From positions 124,001 to 188,000 of the forward strand of contig NZ_ALXE01000029.1 of assembly GCF_000295955.2 (NCBI RefSeq): 64,000 bases of DNA, read 5' to 3'. Positions 42,221 through 54,124 of the stretch are shown here, piece by piece. The DNA comes from Pantoea sp. A4. GTDB taxonomy: Bacteria > Pseudomonadota > Gammaproteobacteria > Enterobacterales > Enterobacteriaceae. Position numbers and translations under genes: made by a program. Positions within the stretch are counted from its first letter, which is position 1. Each line of letters begins with the position of its first letter. The notes below the pieces were generated by a model that was not told the DNA's origin, made no database searches, and was given only the letters and a program-made list of their open reading frames with translations.

Positions 42221-43636
42221 TCAAGCTCTGTGCTGCGGCTCAGCCCACTCTACATCTGGCGTTTCATGCTGAGTATCGGGATGATCCGACACGGCATCAA
42301 AAAAGAGCTCACTCTCCGCTTCCTTAGTGACATTTGGCGCGTAGCCAGCAAATTGCGCATATCGGCTCGTCGGGATCGCATTTTGAGAGACTGGCTTAAC
42401 CGGCAGCTCGAACCGGCTGGTTAACAGAGAAATATAGCGAGCTGATTGTATTTTAATTTCATCGGTCACATCAGGCTCGCTTTGATCCGGCATTAAATGC
42501 ATTGCCAGTCCATAATTCAATCCGCCGATGGCGCGTAAAATCGTCTCAGCCGGAACACGCTGGTGAAGATTAATCCGCCCTGAACTCTGCGGTATGCCTT
42601 TGGCTAATTCACGAATTTCCTCACTGCTTTGTTGCGCGACTTTATCTGCGACAGTAGAAAAAATATCTTTCCCGACTGTTTTTTTATGCGTATTAAAATA
42701 ACGCTCCCCCCCTGATTCATGGCAGATTTTCTGCACAAAATCCCCGATCCCCTTCATGATTTTTCCACTACCCATATCTTTGGCGGGAAAATGTTGCAGT
42801 AGGTTATCCCGCCGCATGTCATCCTGAAGCATGGCTCTCAGTCCCTTATTGAGTTCAGTTTCACTGGTGAACTCCATAAAAGACGGTTTTTCACCCGGAA
42901 TATAGAGCACCTGGCTGCCATCATCGGCAGAGAAACGCAGGATATCCGTGGCGAAATAACCGCCAATATCCACTAAACTGGCCTGCGTGCCGTTACCCAT
43001 TACGTTGTTTTTTTTCACATCGTTCAACGACAAAGGCGCATCAGGAGCGGTATGAGGCAAAACAGTACTCATCACTTTACGGTACCCCTTCGCGGATAAA
43101 TCTCCAGCGATGGCCGCTTGCCGGGCCTGAATAATACATTCGCCTCGCGCCATTGCGGTCCAGCTCTCTTTTTCTGACTGCCAAAAGCGGTTATTCCCCT
43201 CTACATCAAAGGAAAAGTATTTGGTGAGTTTATTGGTCTTTGCTGCGTGCGGCGGGGATGATGCGAAAGTCTGATCAAACTGATTAAAAAGTTTATGATA
43301 GTGATTCTGCTGTTGCTGCATATCTGACGAGAGCATTTTGCTGAAGCCAGGTAAAAAAGCCTCCATCATCTTGCTTAATGCCTGTTTTGATTCTTCTGGC
43401 ATCGTCGAATACCATTTTTTTATTTCTTCATACACTGATTTCACTATTTGCATATACATGGTCGACAGCTGTTTGACCATTTTGTCAGTTTCAGCCGCAA
43501 TAGACTCGGCAGACATCGAAGGAAAACTAAACTGAGGAAACCCGCCAGCGGTGGTATTTTGCGGATTCTGTTGCTGGAAAGGCGGCTGAGAATTAAACGG
43601 GGTAAAGTGATATTGATAAGGGTTGAATTCAGGCAT
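42221..43636 (-). CDS. DUF6543 (dermonecrotic-toxin-N-like) effector-type protein
   Basis: A 471-residue protein not normally found between secA and mutT. Start MPEFNPYQYH follows CGGAGT. The N terminus (about 40 residues) is Pro/Gln/Phe-rich and disordered-looking, like a secretion signal. A helical stretch (45-125) follows. Residues 150-300 match the DUF6543 pattern, with FWQSEKESWTAMARGECIIQ, GYRKVMSTVLP, DIGGYFATDILRFSADDGSQ then VLYIPGEKPSF. No catalytic motif was recognised. DUF6543 occurs in large toxins and T3SS-type effectors of plant-associated bacteria. The gene is AT-richer than its neighbours, suggesting acquisition. Secretion is inferred. Confidence 0.7.
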   Translation of the reverse strand: MPEFNPYQYHFTPFNSQPPFQQQNPQNTTAGGFPQFSFPSMSAESIAAETDKMVKQLSTMYMQIVKSVYEEIKKWYSTMPEESKQALSKMMEAFLPGFSKMLSSDMQQQQNHYHKLFNQFDQTFASSPPHAAKTNKLTKYFSFDVEGNNRFWQSEKESWTAMARGECIIQARQAAIAGDLSAKGYRKVMSTVLPHTAPDAPLSLNDVKKNNVMGNGTQASLVDIGGYFATDILRFSADDGSQVLYIPGEKPSFMEFTSETELNKGLRAMLQDDMRRDNLLQHFPAKDMGSGKIMKGIGDFVQKICHESGGERYFNTHKKTVGKDIFSTVADKVAQQSSEEIRELAKGIPQSSGRINLHQRVPAETILRAIGGLNYGLAMHLMPDQSEPDVTDEIKIQSARYISLLTSRFELPVKPVSQNAIPTSRYAQFAGYAPNVTKEAESELFFDAVSDHPDTQHETPDVEWAEPQHRA

Positions 43637-43720
43637 GTCCACTCCGGTCAAATGAGCTATTTAGCCAACATAAGTGTTCACAGAATAATGGCAGTTCAAC
43701 CCTTCCCCTCTGCGGAAACA

Positions 43721-43752
43721 AAAAAGCCAGCCCGCAAGCGGACTGGCTTTTT
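43721..43752. terminator. Terminator after secA
   Basis: AAAAAGCCAG pairs with CTGGCTTTTT, and inner CCGC/GCGG extends the stem. T runs on both strands make it bidirectional. It lies 17 nt after the secA stop and isolates secA from the effector-like gene. Confidence 0.9.
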
Positions 43753-43768
43753 CATGACAGCGATTTAA

Positions 43769-46474
43769 TTAAGCCAGACGACCGTGGCACTGTTTGAACT
43801 TCTTACCGGAACCGCATGGGCAAGGATCGTTACGTCCTACTTTGCGCTCACCCGTCTGTTCAGCCAGTTCAGCGGCTGCGGCAGTTTCGTCATCAACGTG
43901 GCTCAGTTGCTGTTGCTGTGCCAGGCGCTCAGCTTCTTCACGACGCTGCTGCTCCATGGCTGCAACTTCTTCCGGCATCCGCACCTGTACTTTGCTCAGT
44001 GTGCTGATCACTTCATATTTCAGTGACTCCAGCATTGCAGCAAACATAGAGAAGGATTCACGCTTATATTCCTGCTTAGGATCTTTCTGCGCATAACCAC
44101 GCAGATGAATACCCTGACGCAGATAATCCATGGCAGCCAGGTGCTCTTTCCACAGTGAATCCAGCGTTTGCAGCATTACGCCTTTCTCGAAGTTGCGCAT
44201 CATTTCTACGCCAACCACTTCTTCTTTCGCTGCGTAAGCCTGCTGAGCTTCATTCAGGATACGCTCGCGCAGTGTCTCTTCATGCAGGTCTGGCTCTTTG
44301 TCCAGCCACTGGCTGATTGGCAGATCGAGATCAAAGTCGGCGCGCAGACGCTCTTCCAGGCCTGGCACATCCCACATCTCTTCCAGCGACTGCGGCGGAA
44401 TATAGGTGTCGATGGTGGCTTTGAATACATCTTCACGAATGCTGTTAATGGTTTCAGAAACGTCAGAAACATCCAGCAGTTCGTTACGCTGGCTGTAGAT
44501 GGCGCGACGTTGATCGTTCGCTACATCATCGTATTCCAGCAGCTGTTTACGAATATCAAAGTTACGGCTTTCGACTTTACGCTGTGCGTTCGCGATCGCC
44601 TTAGTTACCCATGGGTGCTCAATCGCTTCGCCTGGCTTCATCCCCAGTTTGCGCATCATGTTAGATACGCGGTCTGAGGCGAAGATACGCATCAGCTGAT
44701 CTTCCATTGACAGGTAGAAGCGGGATGAACCGGCATCACCCTGACGACCCGCACGACCACGCAGCTGGTTATCGATACGGCGCGATTCGTGACGCTCAGT
44801 ACCAATGATGTGTAAGCCGCCTGAAGCCAGTACCGCGTCATGACGCAGTTTCCAGGCCTCTTTGATCGCCTCAATCTGCGCTTCGGTTGGCTCAACCAGC
44901 TCGGCAACTTCTGCATGCCAGCTACCGCCCAGCATGATGTCAGTACCACGACCGGCCATGTTGGTCGCGATGGTAACCGCACCTGGCTGGCCCGCCTGCG
45001 CAACGATATCTGCTTCACGGGCGTGGAATTTGGCGTTCAAAACGTTGTGTTTGATACCCGCACGCGTCAGCGCATCGGAAACCACTTCTGATTTTTCGAT
45101 GGAGATGGTACCCACCAGCACCGGCTGGCCGTTAGTGGTACGTTCACGAATATCTTCAATAATGGCATCAATCTTCTCTGCTTCACTCATGTAGACGAGG
45201 TCTGAGAGATCTTTACGTACCATTGGACGGTTAGTCGGTACGACGATGGTATCCAGCTTATAGATAGAGCTAAATTCAAACGCTTCGGTATCCGCAGTAC
45301 CGGTCATCCCAGCCAGCTTCTCGTAAATACGGAAGTAGTTCTGGAAGGTGATCGACGCCAGCGTCTGGTTTTCGTTCTGAATTTCTACGCCTTCTTTGGC
45401 TTCTACAGCCTGGTGCAGACCATCAGACCAGCGACGGCCCTGCATGGTACGACCGGTATGTTCATCGACAATCACCACTTCGCCATCTTTAACGATGTAG
45501 TCGACGTCACGGGTGAACAGCGCATGGGCACGCAGTGCCGCAGTCACATGGTGCATCAGCATGATGTTGGTAGGTGAATAAAGTGACTCACCTTCTTCCA
45601 TAATGCCTTGGCTGACCAGCAGCTCTTCTACCTTGACCAGGCCGCGCTCAGTCATGTGTGCCTGACGGGCTTTTTCATCCACCCAGAAGTCACCTTCACC
45701 CTGGAAGGTATCTGAATCTTCCTTTTCCTGGCGATTCAGGTGGGGAATGATTTTGTTCACTTTGATATAGAGCTCTGAGCTGTCTTCTGCCGGTCCAGAG
45801 ATGATCAGCGGCGTACGCGCTTCATCGATCAGGATGGAGTCAACCTCATCCACCAGAGCATAGTGCAGTTTACGCTGCACACGCTCTTCCGGGCTGAACG
45901 CCATGTTGTCGCGCAGGTAGTCGAAGCCGTATTCATTGTTGGTGCCGTAGGTGATGTCAGCGGCATAGGCTTCACGCTTCGCCGGGGCTGGCATGTTCGG
46001 CAAGTTGATACCGATGGAGAGACCCAGGAACTCGAACAGGGCACGGTTGTTTTCCGCATCACGCTGAGCCAGGTAGTCGTTGACGGTAACCACGTGCACG
46101 CCTTTGCCGCTTAACGCATTCAGGTAAGCTGGCAGCGTTGCGGTCAGGGTTTTACCTTCACCGGTACGCATCTCTGCGATGCAGCGATCGTTCAGCACCA
46201 TGCCGCCAATCAGCTGGACATCAAAGTGACGCATGCCGAATACGCGCTTACTCGCTTCACGGACGGTAGCAAAGGCTTCTGGGATCAGGCTTTCGACCGT
46301 TTCACCCTTTTTCAGGCGCTCGCGGAACAGATCGGTTTTTGCTTTCAACTCATCATCAGAAAGCTTGACGAAGTCAGGCTCCATTTTGTTGATAACATCG
46401 ACCACTTTACGCATACGACGCAGGGTACGATCATTGCTGCTGCCAAATACTTTAGTTAACAATTTGATTAACAT
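43769..46474 (-). CDS. secA: Preprotein translocase ATPase SecA
   Basis: The 901-residue Sec motor, same length as E. coli. [20 protein letters not shown] is Walker [17 protein letters not shown] the DEAD-like Walker [13 protein letters not shown] helicase motif V, and [20 protein letters not shown] motif VI. The C-terminal zinc tail [20 protein letters not shown] binds SecB. Translation is expected to depend on secM pausing immediately upstream. Confidence 0.99.
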   Translation of the reverse strand: MLIKLLTKVFGSSNDRTLRRMRKVVDVINKMEPDFVKLSDDELKAKTDLFRERLKKGETVESLIPEAFATVREASKRVFGMRHFDVQLIGGMVLNDRCIAEMRTGEGKTLTATLPAYLNALSGKGVHVVTVNDYLAQRDAENNRALFEFLGLSIGINLPNMPAPAKREAYAADITYGTNNEYGFDYLRDNMAFSPEERVQRKLHYALVDEVDSILIDEARTPLIISGPAEDSSELYIKVNKIIPHLNRQEKEDSDTFQGEGDFWVDEKARQAHMTERGLVKVEELLVSQGIMEEGESLYSPTNIMLMHHVTAALRAHALFTRDVDYIVKDGEVVIVDEHTGRTMQGRRWSDGLHQAVEAKEGVEIQNENQTLASITFQNYFRIYEKLAGMTGTADTEAFEFSSIYKLDTIVVPTNRPMVRKDLSDLVYMSEAEKIDAIIEDIRERTTNGQPVLVGTISIEKSEVVSDALTRAGIKHNVLNAKFHAREADIVAQAGQPGAVTIATNMAGRGTDIMLGGSWHAEVAELVEPTEAQIEAIKEAWKLRHDAVLASGGLHIIGTERHESRRIDNQLRGRAGRQGDAGSSRFYLSMEDQLMRIFASDRVSNMMRKLGMKPGEAIEHPWVTKAIANAQRKVESRNFDIRKQLLEYDDVANDQRRAIYSQRNELLDVSDVSETINSIREDVFKATIDTYIPPQSLEEMWDVPGLEERLRADFDLDLPISQWLDKEPDLHEETLRERILNEAQQAYAAKEEVVGVEMMRNFEKGVMLQTLDSLWKEHLAAMDYLRQGIHLRGYAQKDPKQEYKRESFSMFAAMLESLKYEVISTLSKVQVRMPEEVAAMEQQRREEAERLAQQQQLSHVDDETAAAAELAEQTGERKVGRNDPCPCGSGKKFKQCHGRLA

Positions 46475-46541
46475 GATAAATACGTTCTCAATTCAGCCGT
46501 ACATTACGGCCTGCAAATTCAATAAAGGAAGAAGTGTTCAG

Positions 46542-47048
46542 TTAAACGAGGGTGGCAGCAGGCCCGGCACGAATGCCATGTACTTTTGCATGCCAACCAA
46601 CCACGGTATGGCTGACAGCAGGTGCTGAGAATGCAGTGAAGGTCGTCGCTTCTGGCCACGGCTGGTGATGCACAGTCAGCAGAGCTTGCAGAGAATCAAT
46701 CAGCGCCAGCTTTTGTGCGGCGAGCGGCAGTTGATGCTCAGACTGAATTTCCGTAGCGGGAGACAGCGTAAAAGAGAGGTGGCGGATAACGGTGCGAATA
46801 GCATGCTGATGCCAGTAATCAACCGAGAAATTTGGTCGACGCGCCGTTTCCTGCAAGCGGATCAGATAATCAAACTGGAGTACACGACCGACAAACAAGC
46901 TGCTGGAGGCGGGTTCAGCCGCAGAAGCAGGTTCAGAATTTTGCGCGCAGGCCGGCATCCCAAAACTGGCTGCCACCATCCCTAACAGGATGTGAGGCCA
47001 GAAATAGCGTCTGCCTAATTGTCGCCAGCGTAGAAAAATTCCGATCAC
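46542..47048 (-). CDS. secM: Secretion monitor SecM (arrest peptide divergent)
   Basis: A 168-residue exported regulator of secA translation. The start is GTG, giving a product that aligns with E. coli SecM from its first residues (IFLRWRQLGRRYFWPHILLG). SVDYWHQHAIRTVIRHLSFT is conserved. The arrest end keeps GIRAGP at 158-163 and Trp152, but the E. coli Phe150 and Ile156 equivalents are His147 and His153. The signal ends near PACAQ. Stalling at Pro163 should expose the secA ribosome site; secA starts 67 nt downstream. Confidence 0.93.
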   Translation of the reverse strand: MIGIFLRWRQLGRRYFWPHILLGMVAASFGMPACAQNSEPASAAEPASSSLFVGRVLQFDYLIRLQETARRPNFSVDYWHQHAIRTVIRHLSFTLSPATEIQSEHQLPLAAQKLALIDSLQALLTVHHQPWPEATTFTAFSAPAVSHTVVGWHAKVHGIRAGPAATLV

Positions 47049-47253
47049 AAAATATCCATCGCGTTAATATTGCGGGCCATTTTCGGTTTAATTTACCACC
47101 ATAACTGGCGGCATTATGCCCGTCAGAGCGCCTGATAGTACCACTATTGTGGGGCTTCCACACCAGCCTTTAAAGCGTGAGCTGCATAAAACTCGCTTTA
47201 TTGCTCAGGGTTTCGACAATGAACAGAGATTATCCAGGGTGGGGAAAACCCAT

Positions 47254-47309
47254 AAAAAAACGGCTGGCATAACTGACCGGAGAGGGTGTCAGTCGAACCA
47301 ACCGTTTTT
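47254..47309 (-). terminator. Terminator after lpxC
   Basis: AAAAACGG-TTGG pairs with CCAG-CCGTTTTT on the minus strand, with an internal ACTGAC/GTCAGT stem and a run of seven T. It follows the lpxC stop by 15 nt; lpxC and secM probably have separate promoters. Confidence 0.85.
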
Positions 47310-47324
47310 GTTGTTCTGGGGTAG

Positions 47325-48242
47325 TTATGCCAGAACGAGATTTGGTGCTCTGAAGGTCACCGGCAATTCAGCTTCGTCTTCGAAGGTAGCCCATTCCCAG
47401 GCTTCCTGCTTCGCCAGTACTGCCTGCAGCAATTTGTTGTTCAACGCGTGGCCAGATTTAAAGGCACTGAAAGCACCGATAATGTTGTGACCGCACATGA
47501 ACAAGTCGCCGATGGAGTCCAGCATTTTGTGACGAACGAATTCATCCTCAAAGCGTAATCCGTCTTCATTAAGCACGCGGAAATCGTCAAGACCAATCGC
47601 GCAATCTAAACTACCGCCCAGGCACAGGCCCTTAGACTGCAGGTATTCGATTTCACGCATAAATCCGAAGGTGCGTGCACGGCTGATCTGCCGTACGAAG
47701 GATTCCGCTGAGAACTCCAGCTGATAGCGATTAGAGCTTGCATCAATAGCCGGGTGGTTGAATTCGATAGTGAAATCAAGAGAGAAACCGTTGTAAGGTT
47801 TGATCTCTGCCCACTTGTCGCCATCTTCCACGCGCACAGCTTGTTTGACGCGCACGAACTTTTTCGCGCTGTTCAGCAACTCAATACCTGCATCCATCAA
47901 CAGATAGACAAAAGGTGCGGCGCTACCGTCCATGATTGGAATCTCAGGTGCATCAACTTCAACAATAATGTTGTCGATGCCCAAGCCAGCCAGCGCTGAG
48001 TTCAGGTGCTCAACCGTAGAAATACGCACGCCTGCATCATTCACCAGACAAGTACTTAGCATGGTGTCGCGCACGTATTTTGCATCAGCCGGGAAATCAA
48101 CCGGTGGATTCAAGTCAGTGCGACGATAGATGACCCCGGTATTAGCCGGCGCAGGGCGCAAGGTCAGCGACACTTTCTTGCCGGTATGTAAACCGACACC
48201 TGTCGCCTGAACAATACGTTTTAATGTCCTTTGTTTGATCAT
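47325..48242 (-). CDS. lpxC: UDP-3-O-acyl-N-acetylglucosamine deacetylase LpxC
   Basis: A 305-residue zinc amidase for the committed step of lipid A synthesis. It begins [35 protein letters not shown] holds His79, and [13 protein letters not shown] the HKxxD zinc site (His238, Asp242). Length equals E. coli LpxC. The C-terminal residues [10 protein letters not shown] end in the hydrophobic LVLA used as the FtsH degradation tag, so proteolytic control is likely preserved. Confidence 0.99.
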   Translation of the reverse strand: MIKQRTLKRIVQATGVGLHTGKKVSLTLRPAPANTGVIYRRTDLNPPVDFPADAKYVRDTMLSTCLVNDAGVRISTVEHLNSALAGLGIDNIIVEVDAPEIPIMDGSAAPFVYLLMDAGIELLNSAKKFVRVKQAVRVEDGDKWAEIKPYNGFSLDFTIEFNHPAIDASSNRYQLEFSAESFVRQISRARTFGFMREIEYLQSKGLCLGGSLDCAIGLDDFRVLNEDGLRFEDEFVRHKMLDSIGDLFMCGHNIIGAFSAFKSGHALNNKLLQAVLAKQEAWEWATFEDEAELPVTFRAPNLVLA

Positions 48243-48344
48243 CGTTAGTATCTCGCAATATCACCCATCCGACCGCCAGTATACTTTACCAGCGGGCGAA
48301 CACTTTAGCACAAAGAGCGGGGAAACCCAATTCTCAGCGTAATC

Positions 48345-49502
48345 TTAATCTGCTTGTTTACGCAGGAACGCTGGAATATCAAGGTAATCAGGCTCTTTGC
48401 CAGACTGCGCAGCAGCGGGATCGTTCACAACTTTAGCCGCTGGTTTCTGTTCCTGTGGCAGTGGCGACATCCCATGCTGCTGATAACGATGATCAACCGG
48501 CTGCTGTGCACCAGGCTTGTTAGTGACCAGAGTGATTTCTGGACGTTTATCCATGCCGATACCCGTAGCAACCACGGTAACACGCAGTTCATCGTTCATT
48601 TCTGGATCAAGTGAAGTACCGATAACCACGGTTGCGTTGTCAGAAGCAAACGCACGGATGGTGTTACCGACAGTTTCGAACTCATCCAGACGCAGGTCAA
48701 AGCCAGCGGTGATGTTAACCAACACACCACGTGCGCCTGACAGGTCGATGTCTTCCAGCAGTGGGCTGGAAATCGCCATTTCGGCGGCTTCTTCTGCACG
48801 GTCTTCGCCACAAGCTACACCAGAACCCATCATGGCGTAACCCATTTCAGACATCACGGTACGGACGTCCGCGAAGTCAACGTTCATCAGACCTGGGCGG
48901 GTAATCAACTCAGCGATACCCTGTACAGCGCCTTTCAGTACGTCGTTGGCTGCGCCAAAAGCATCCAGTAAAGAGATACCACGGCCCAACACTTTCAGTA
49001 ATTTGTCATTTGGGATAGTGATCAGAGAGTCGACATGCTTAGACAGCTCTGCGATACCCTGCTCAGCGAAGGCCATACGCTTCTTGCCTTCGAAGTTAAA
49101 CGGTTTAGTGACAACGGCTACCGTCAAAATCCCGAGATCTTTAGCCACTTCAGCTACGACTGGTGCCGCACCAGTACCGGTACCACCACCCATACCTGCG
49201 GCAATAAACACCATGTCAGCACCATCGAGCGCAGACCGCAGTGCTTCGCGATCTTCTTCCGCTGAGGTACGGCCCACTTCTGGGTTCGCACCTGCACCGA
49301 GACCTTTAGTGATGTTGGTCCCGATCTGGATGGTCTGGCCAACCGCTGTTTTACGCAGTGCCTGGGCATCTGTGTTCACAGCGAAGAATTCAACACCTTC
49401 GATACGCTCGCGTACCATGTGCTCTACGGCGTTGCCACCGCCGCCGCCGACACCGATGACTTTAATCACCGCGTCGTTGGTTAATTCCATCGGTTCAAAC
49501 AT
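48345..49502 (-). CDS. ftsZ: Cell division GTPase FtsZ
   Basis: A 385-residue tubulin-like GTPase that forms the Z ring. [20 protein letters not shown] is the GTP signature (G box), NTDAQALRK precedes it, and [13 protein letters not shown] is the T7 synergy region. A short linker leads to the C-terminal peptide [14 protein letters not shown], which binds FtsA and ZipA. It lies 71 nt downstream of ftsA and 102 nt upstream of lpxC. Confidence 0.99.
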   Translation of the reverse strand: MFEPMELTNDAVIKVIGVGGGGGNAVEHMVRERIEGVEFFAVNTDAQALRKTAVGQTIQIGTNITKGLGAGANPEVGRTSAEEDREALRSALDGADMVFIAAGMGGGTGTGAAPVVAEVAKDLGILTVAVVTKPFNFEGKKRMAFAEQGIAELSKHVDSLITIPNDKLLKVLGRGISLLDAFGAANDVLKGAVQGIAELITRPGLMNVDFADVRTVMSEMGYAMMGSGVACGEDRAEEAAEMAISSPLLEDIDLSGARGVLVNITAGFDLRLDEFETVGNTIRAFASDNATVVIGTSLDPEMNDELRVTVVATGIGMDKRPEITLVTNKPGAQQPVDHRYQQHGMSPLPQEQKPAAKVVNDPAAAQSGKEPDYLDIPAFLRKQAD

Positions 49503-49573
49503 GATTTCTCTCCGTTATGTGCCTGTCGCCTGGAGACCATAGATAAGGCCAGCATGATCTCCTTTCACAAAAA

Positions 49574-50830
49574 TTAAAACTCTTTTTTCAACCAGCTATT
49601 CACGCGTTTAAACCAGTTGCCTACTGATGCGCGCTTTTCCGTGTCTGTGTCACCATTAAGGTGTGACTCTTTACCGTAATGCAGTAACCCAACCGCTGTA
49701 GAGTAGTAAGGCTCCTGGGCATAATCGGTCAGGCCTGTGATGTTCAGTGGCTGTCCGATACGCACCTGCGTATGGAAAACGCGCTGTGCGCAAGCCGCCA
49801 GGCCTTCAATCTGTGCAGCACCGCCGGTCAGGACGATGCCCGCCGCTAAGTGATGCTTCACACCCTGCTGGCGCAGCTGCTCCTGCAGCTGCAGAATCTC
49901 GTCATTGACCAGATTCAACAATTCTGTGTAACGCGGCTCAATAACTTCAGCCAACGTCTGACGTTGCAGGCTACGCGGTGGACGCCCTCCTACGCTTGGC
50001 ACCTCTACGTTCTCATCTTTACCTACGATGGAACCCAGTGCACAACCATGGCGAACTTTAATGGCTTCCGCGTCGGTTGGTGGTGTGCCAAACGCATAGG
50101 CGATATCACTGGTGACCACATTTCCCGCGTAAGGGATAACTTTGGTATGGCGCAGTGCGCCGCCAGTGTACACCGCGATATCCATGGTGCCGCCGCCAAT
50201 ATCAACCACACAAACGCCTAACTCACGTTCGTCTTCAGTCAGCACCGCAAAGCTTGATGCCAGACCGGCAAAAATCAGCTGATCGACTTTTAGCCCGCAG
50301 CGTTCGACCGCTTTAACGATATTCTTCGCCATATCATTATGACAGGTTATCAGGTGCACTTTGGCCTGCATGCGCACGCCAGATAACCCTACAGGGTTTT
50401 TGATGCCTTCCTGATAGTCAATCGCGTATTCCTGGGGAATAACATGCAGGATGCGGTGCTCGTCACGCACACGCACAGACTTGGCTGTGTGTACCACGTT
50501 TTCCACATCATCCTGTGTTACTTCCTCTTCGGAAATCGGAACCATCCCGATTTCGTTCTGACAGCTAATATGTTTACCTGACAGCGCCAGATAAACCGAG
50601 GAGATTTGGCAATCTGCCATTAACTCCGCCTGATCGATGGCACGCTGCACGCATTTCACCACCGATTCCAGATCGTTTACGCCGCCTTTATCCATACCAC
50701 GGGAAGGGCAACTGCCTACCCCAATAATATTGACCATACCATCGGGCAGAATTTCCCCAACCAGGGCAGAAACCTTGGCGGTGCCAATTTCGAGTCCAAC
50801 TACCAGTTTTCTGTCCGTTGCCTTGATCAT
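49574..50830 (-). CDS. ftsA: Cell division protein FtsA
   Basis: A 418-residue actin-like ATPase that tethers FtsZ to the membrane. [20 protein letters not shown] is phosphate 1, [17 protein letters not shown] phosphate 2, and [14 protein letters not shown] the adenosine motif. The C-terminal amphipathic helix [13 protein letters not shown] is the membrane anchor. The start overlaps the ftsQ stop (ATGA), coupling the two. Confidence 0.99.
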   Translation of the reverse strand: MIKATDRKLVVGLEIGTAKVSALVGEILPDGMVNIIGVGSCPSRGMDKGGVNDLESVVKCVQRAIDQAELMADCQISSVYLALSGKHISCQNEIGMVPISEEEVTQDDVENVVHTAKSVRVRDEHRILHVIPQEYAIDYQEGIKNPVGLSGVRMQAKVHLITCHNDMAKNIVKAVERCGLKVDQLIFAGLASSFAVLTEDERELGVCVVDIGGGTMDIAVYTGGALRHTKVIPYAGNVVTSDIAYAFGTPPTDAEAIKVRHGCALGSIVGKDENVEVPSVGGRPPRSLQRQTLAEVIEPRYTELLNLVNDEILQLQEQLRQQGVKHHLAAGIVLTGGAAQIEGLAACAQRVFHTQVRIGQPLNITGLTDYAQEPYYSTAVGLLHYGKESHLNGDTDTEKRASVGNWFKRVNSWLKKEF

Positions 50831-51669
50831 TGTTGTTTAACCTGTGCCTGGTTTTGATGCTGTTTACTGTCTTGTGGCTCAATCGGGTCTTGAATCCAAC
50901 CCACTGCCGCACCGGAGTCATAACGCAGATCGACATAGCTGACATGCTTATGCTCATTTTGCCCTTCCTGCAGCAAATCAGGATAGAGGACAATAAATCG
51001 GTTCAGGCGTTTCATCACATCCGTTCGCCCCAGTTCGATACGTACATCGTCACTGGTGATCAGCTGCCATGAGCGTCGTGCCGTCATGGACGCCGCCTTC
51101 AATGAGTACTTTCCGGCTTTTAGCACATCACTCATCTGGTGATAGCCCGCCAGGACTTCGCTCTCGCTGCCTTCTGGCCCATAGAGCATGGGCAAGTTTC
51201 CTTTGCCCATCTGACTGGCTGGAATCCCGAAGGAGGTGCCATCGGCATCTACCATTTTCTGGTCATTCCAGCGCGCAACAGCGACATACTCCACCAGATT
51301 GATCTTCAGTTCATCTGGCCACTGTTTGCGCACGCTTACCTGTTTAATCCACGGCAAACGCTCAATTTGCTGCAACAGCACATTTACATCCTGTGACATA
51401 AATGTGCCCGGTGGTCCCAGTGACAGGATCGCCTGGCGGATATCGTCGTTAGTGGTGTAATGGGTTTCCCCGGTTACTACCAGCTTCGACAGCGGTAAGC
51501 GTGAAGCATCGTTCATCCACTTCACCACCACCACACCGCCTGCGGCCATTACTCCTAACACCAGCAGCAGAAACACCATGCCAAACAGCCTGGCGCCATT
51601 GCTGCGGCCCGAGCTGGCACGCTCCTGCGGCTCTCGGTTGTTGCGAACGTTCAGCGCAGCCTGAGACAT
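50827..51669 (-). CDS. ftsQ: Cell division protein FtsQ
   Basis: A 280-residue bitopic divisome protein. [13 protein letters not shown] is the E. coli-like start; the upstream in-frame codons fall in ddlB and are excluded. A membrane helix spans about residues 28-48, then POTRA ([20 protein letters not shown]) and the beta domain ending [14 protein letters not shown]. It recruits FtsB and FtsL. Its start lies one base from the ddlB stop. Confidence 0.97.
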   Translation of the reverse strand: MSQAALNVRNNREPQERASSGRSNGARLFGMVFLLLVLGVMAAGGVVVVKWMNDASRLPLSKLVVTGETHYTTNDDIRQAILSLGPPGTFMSQDVNVLLQQIERLPWIKQVSVRKQWPDELKINLVEYVAVARWNDQKMVDADGTSFGIPASQMGKGNLPMLYGPEGSESEVLAGYHQMSDVLKAGKYSLKAASMTARRSWQLITSDDVRIELGRTDVMKRLNRFIVLYPDLLQEGQNEHKHVSYVDLRYDSGAAVGWIQDPIEPQDSKQHQNQAQVKQQ

Positions 51670-51670
51670 A

Positions 51671-52591
51671 TCAGTTAGCCAGCTCCAGAATTCTCGCCGC
51701 CAGTTGTGCAAACGGCAGACCGGCCTGTTTTGCGGCCATCGGCACCAGACTGTGGCTGGTCATCCCTGGCGACGTATTCACTTCAAGCAACTGGAACTCT
51801 CCGTTGCCATCCATCATGACATCCACGCGGCCCCATCCGCTGCAACCCAGCGCTCGCCACGCTTCCGCCACCAGCGATTTCAGTTCAGCCTCACGCTCGT
51901 CACTTAAACCACTCGGACAGAAGTACTGGGTATCGTCCGAAATGTATTTTGCTTCATAGTCATAAAACTCACTGGCGGTCTGAATCCGGATCGATGGCAT
52001 GATCTCATCGCCAACAATCGCGACCGTATACTCACCACCGCTGAGAAAGGCTTCTATCAGCACATCCTCATCATGGCGGAAAGCTTCTGCCAGTGCCGCA
52101 GGCAGTGCTTCCGGGCTGTTAACCCGACTGATGCCCACGCTGGAGCCTTCACTGCCCGGTTTCACAAACACCGGCATACCTAATGCTTCAATGGCATGCG
52201 TTGTGGCGGCATCCAGTCCCGCCGCATATTGCTGCTGGGTTAGCCAGACAAAGCGACCAGAAGGAAGTCCCCTGCCCTGCCACAGCAGTTTGGTACGCAC
52301 TTTATCCATACTGATGGCTGAGGCCATGACGCCACTGCCGGTGTAAGGGATGTGCAGGAAATCCAGGATGGCCTGCAACGTGCCGTCTTCTCCGCCGCGA
52401 CCATGCAGCGCTATAAATGCTTTGGTGAAACCCTGCTGCTTCAATTCCAGCACCGAGCTATCACGCGTATCAACCGCATGGGCATCAATGCCCACTTCAC
52501 GCAGACCGGCCAGCACTGCCGCCCCTGACGCCAGAGAGACTTCACGCTCTGCTGAGGTTCCGCCCATCAGAACGGCAACTTTATCAGCCAT
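51671..52591 (-). CDS. ddlB: D-alanine--D-alanine ligase DdlB
   Basis: A 306-residue ATP-grasp ligase that makes D-Ala-D-Ala for the peptidoglycan stem. [16 protein letters not shown] is the N-terminal motif, [16 protein letters not shown] the ATP-grasp loop, and [17 protein letters not shown] the metal-binding end. The start MADKVAVL follows GGAGGAG. It overlaps murC by 8 nt. Same length as E. coli DdlB. Confidence 0.98.
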   Translation of the reverse strand: MADKVAVLMGGTSAEREVSLASGAAVLAGLREVGIDAHAVDTRDSSVLELKQQGFTKAFIALHGRGGEDGTLQAILDFLHIPYTGSGVMASAISMDKVRTKLLWQGRGLPSGRFVWLTQQQYAAGLDAATTHAIEALGMPVFVKPGSEGSSVGISRVNSPEALPAALAEAFRHDEDVLIEAFLSGGEYTVAIVGDEIMPSIRIQTASEFYDYEAKYISDDTQYFCPSGLSDEREAELKSLVAEAWRALGCSGWGRVDVMMDGNGEFQLLEVNTSPGMTSHSLVPMAAKQAGLPFAQLAARILELAN

Positions 52592-54059
52592 GACGCTCCT
52601 CCGCTTTGCGTGGCGCTTGTAGACGGTTATCCGCCAGTTTGCGTGCGACACGACCCACGTTGCCCGCACCCTGCACCAGAATCAGATCGTTACCGGTAAG
52701 CTGTGGTGCCAGCATCTGTTGCAGATCGTCGTGATCTGGCACCAGAATCGGATCGACTTTGCCACGGCTACGGATGGCGCGGCACAGAGCACGGCTATCT
52801 GCACCTGGGATCGCGGCTTCACCCGCTGCATAAACATCCAGCATCAGCAGCACATCGACCTGACACAGGACGTTCGCAAAATCATCAAACAGATCGCGCG
52901 TACGGGTGTAGCGGTGCGGCTGAAACACCATCACCAAATTCTTATCCGGCCAGCCTGCACGGGCAGCGCGAATTGTCGCTTCCACTTCCGTCGGGTGGTG
53001 GCCGTAGTCGTCCACCAGCATTGCCACCCCGGCAGTGCCATTCACCGCAGCAGTGTCAAATTCCCCCAGAACATCGAAGCGGCGTCCGGTTCCCTGGAAG
53101 CTTTCCAGCGCGGCTAAGATTGCGCTGTCTTCAATGCCCTCTTCCGTTGCCACGGCAACGGCGGCGGCGGCGTTCAACGCATTGTGGCGTCCTGGTGCAT
53201 TGAGCGTAACCTGCAACAGCGGTTTATCCTGACGAACCAGGGTGAAATGTCCCTGCGCGCCATGCTGTTCATAGTTTTCGATACGTACATCGGCATCGTC
53301 ACTGAAACCATAGGTGGTGGTCTGACGGCCAACGCGTGGCAGCAGCTCGCGAATCACCGCATCATCGATACACATTACCGCACGGCCATAGAAAGGCAGG
53401 TTGTGCAGGAAATTAATGAACGTCTGCTTCAGGTTTTCAAAATCACCCTGATAAGTATCCATATGATCTGCTTCGATATTGGTAACAATTGCTACCATCG
53501 GTTGCAGATGCAAAAACGACGCATCACTCTCATCGGCTTCAGCGATCAAGTAGCGGCTGCTGCCCAGACGCGCATGTGTCCCTGCGGCTTTCACTAAGCC
53601 ACCGTTGACGAACGTAGGGTCCAGTCCACCTTCTGCATAAATGCTGGTGACCATGGCTGTGGTCGTGGTTTTGCCGTGTGTGCCTGCTACCGCAATGCCA
53701 TGACGGAAACGCATCAGCTCGGCCAGCATTTCTGCGCGACGAATTACCGGAATGCGCTGTTCACGGGCGGCAACCAACTCCGGGTTGTCTTGTGATACCG
53801 CGCTCGATACCACCACCACGCTGGCATCTGTAACGTTTTCCGGGCGGTGATTGAAATACACCGTGGCACCTAAGTCAGTCAGGTGCTGAGTCACTGCATT
53901 TGGCGCCAGATCTGAACCGCTGATGTGGTAGCCTTCATTCGCCAACACTTCGGCAATACCGCCCATGCCAGCACCACCGATGCCAACAAAGTGGATGTGC
54001 CGGACGCGACGCATCTCGGGCACAATTGAGCGTAGTTTTGCCAGTTGTTGTGTATTCAT
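52584..54059 (-). CDS. murC: UDP-N-acetylmuramate--L-alanine ligase MurC
   Basis: A 491-residue Mur ligase adding L-Ala to UDP-MurNAc. [20 protein letters not shown] is the UDP-binding start, [20 protein letters not shown] the ATP loop, and [14 protein letters not shown] the C-terminal-domain motif. Same length as E. coli MurC. It follows murG after 65 nt. Confidence 0.99.
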   Translation of the reverse strand: MNTQQLAKLRSIVPEMRRVRHIHFVGIGGAGMGGIAEVLANEGYHISGSDLAPNAVTQHLTDLGATVYFNHRPENVTDASVVVVSSAVSQDNPELVAAREQRIPVIRRAEMLAELMRFRHGIAVAGTHGKTTTTAMVTSIYAEGGLDPTFVNGGLVKAAGTHARLGSSRYLIAEADESDASFLHLQPMVAIVTNIEADHMDTYQGDFENLKQTFINFLHNLPFYGRAVMCIDDAVIRELLPRVGRQTTTYGFSDDADVRIENYEQHGAQGHFTLVRQDKPLLQVTLNAPGRHNALNAAAAVAVATEEGIEDSAILAALESFQGTGRRFDVLGEFDTAAVNGTAGVAMLVDDYGHHPTEVEATIRAARAGWPDKNLVMVFQPHRYTRTRDLFDDFANVLCQVDVLLMLDVYAAGEAAIPGADSRALCRAIRSRGKVDPILVPDHDDLQQMLAPQLTGNDLILVQGAGNVGRVARKLADNRLQAPRKAEERHG

Positions 54060-54124
54060 CTTTCCTGCTTACCTGTTCATTCATTACCGTGCCGATGTTC
54101 AGCACTCACCGTCATGCGGTGGGA

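Noticed and set aside
48946..49542. 198-codon plus-strand ORF opposite ftsZ
   Set aside because: A codon-bias shadow of ftsZ on the other strand; Ser/Pro/Ala-rich with no domain and no ribosome site.
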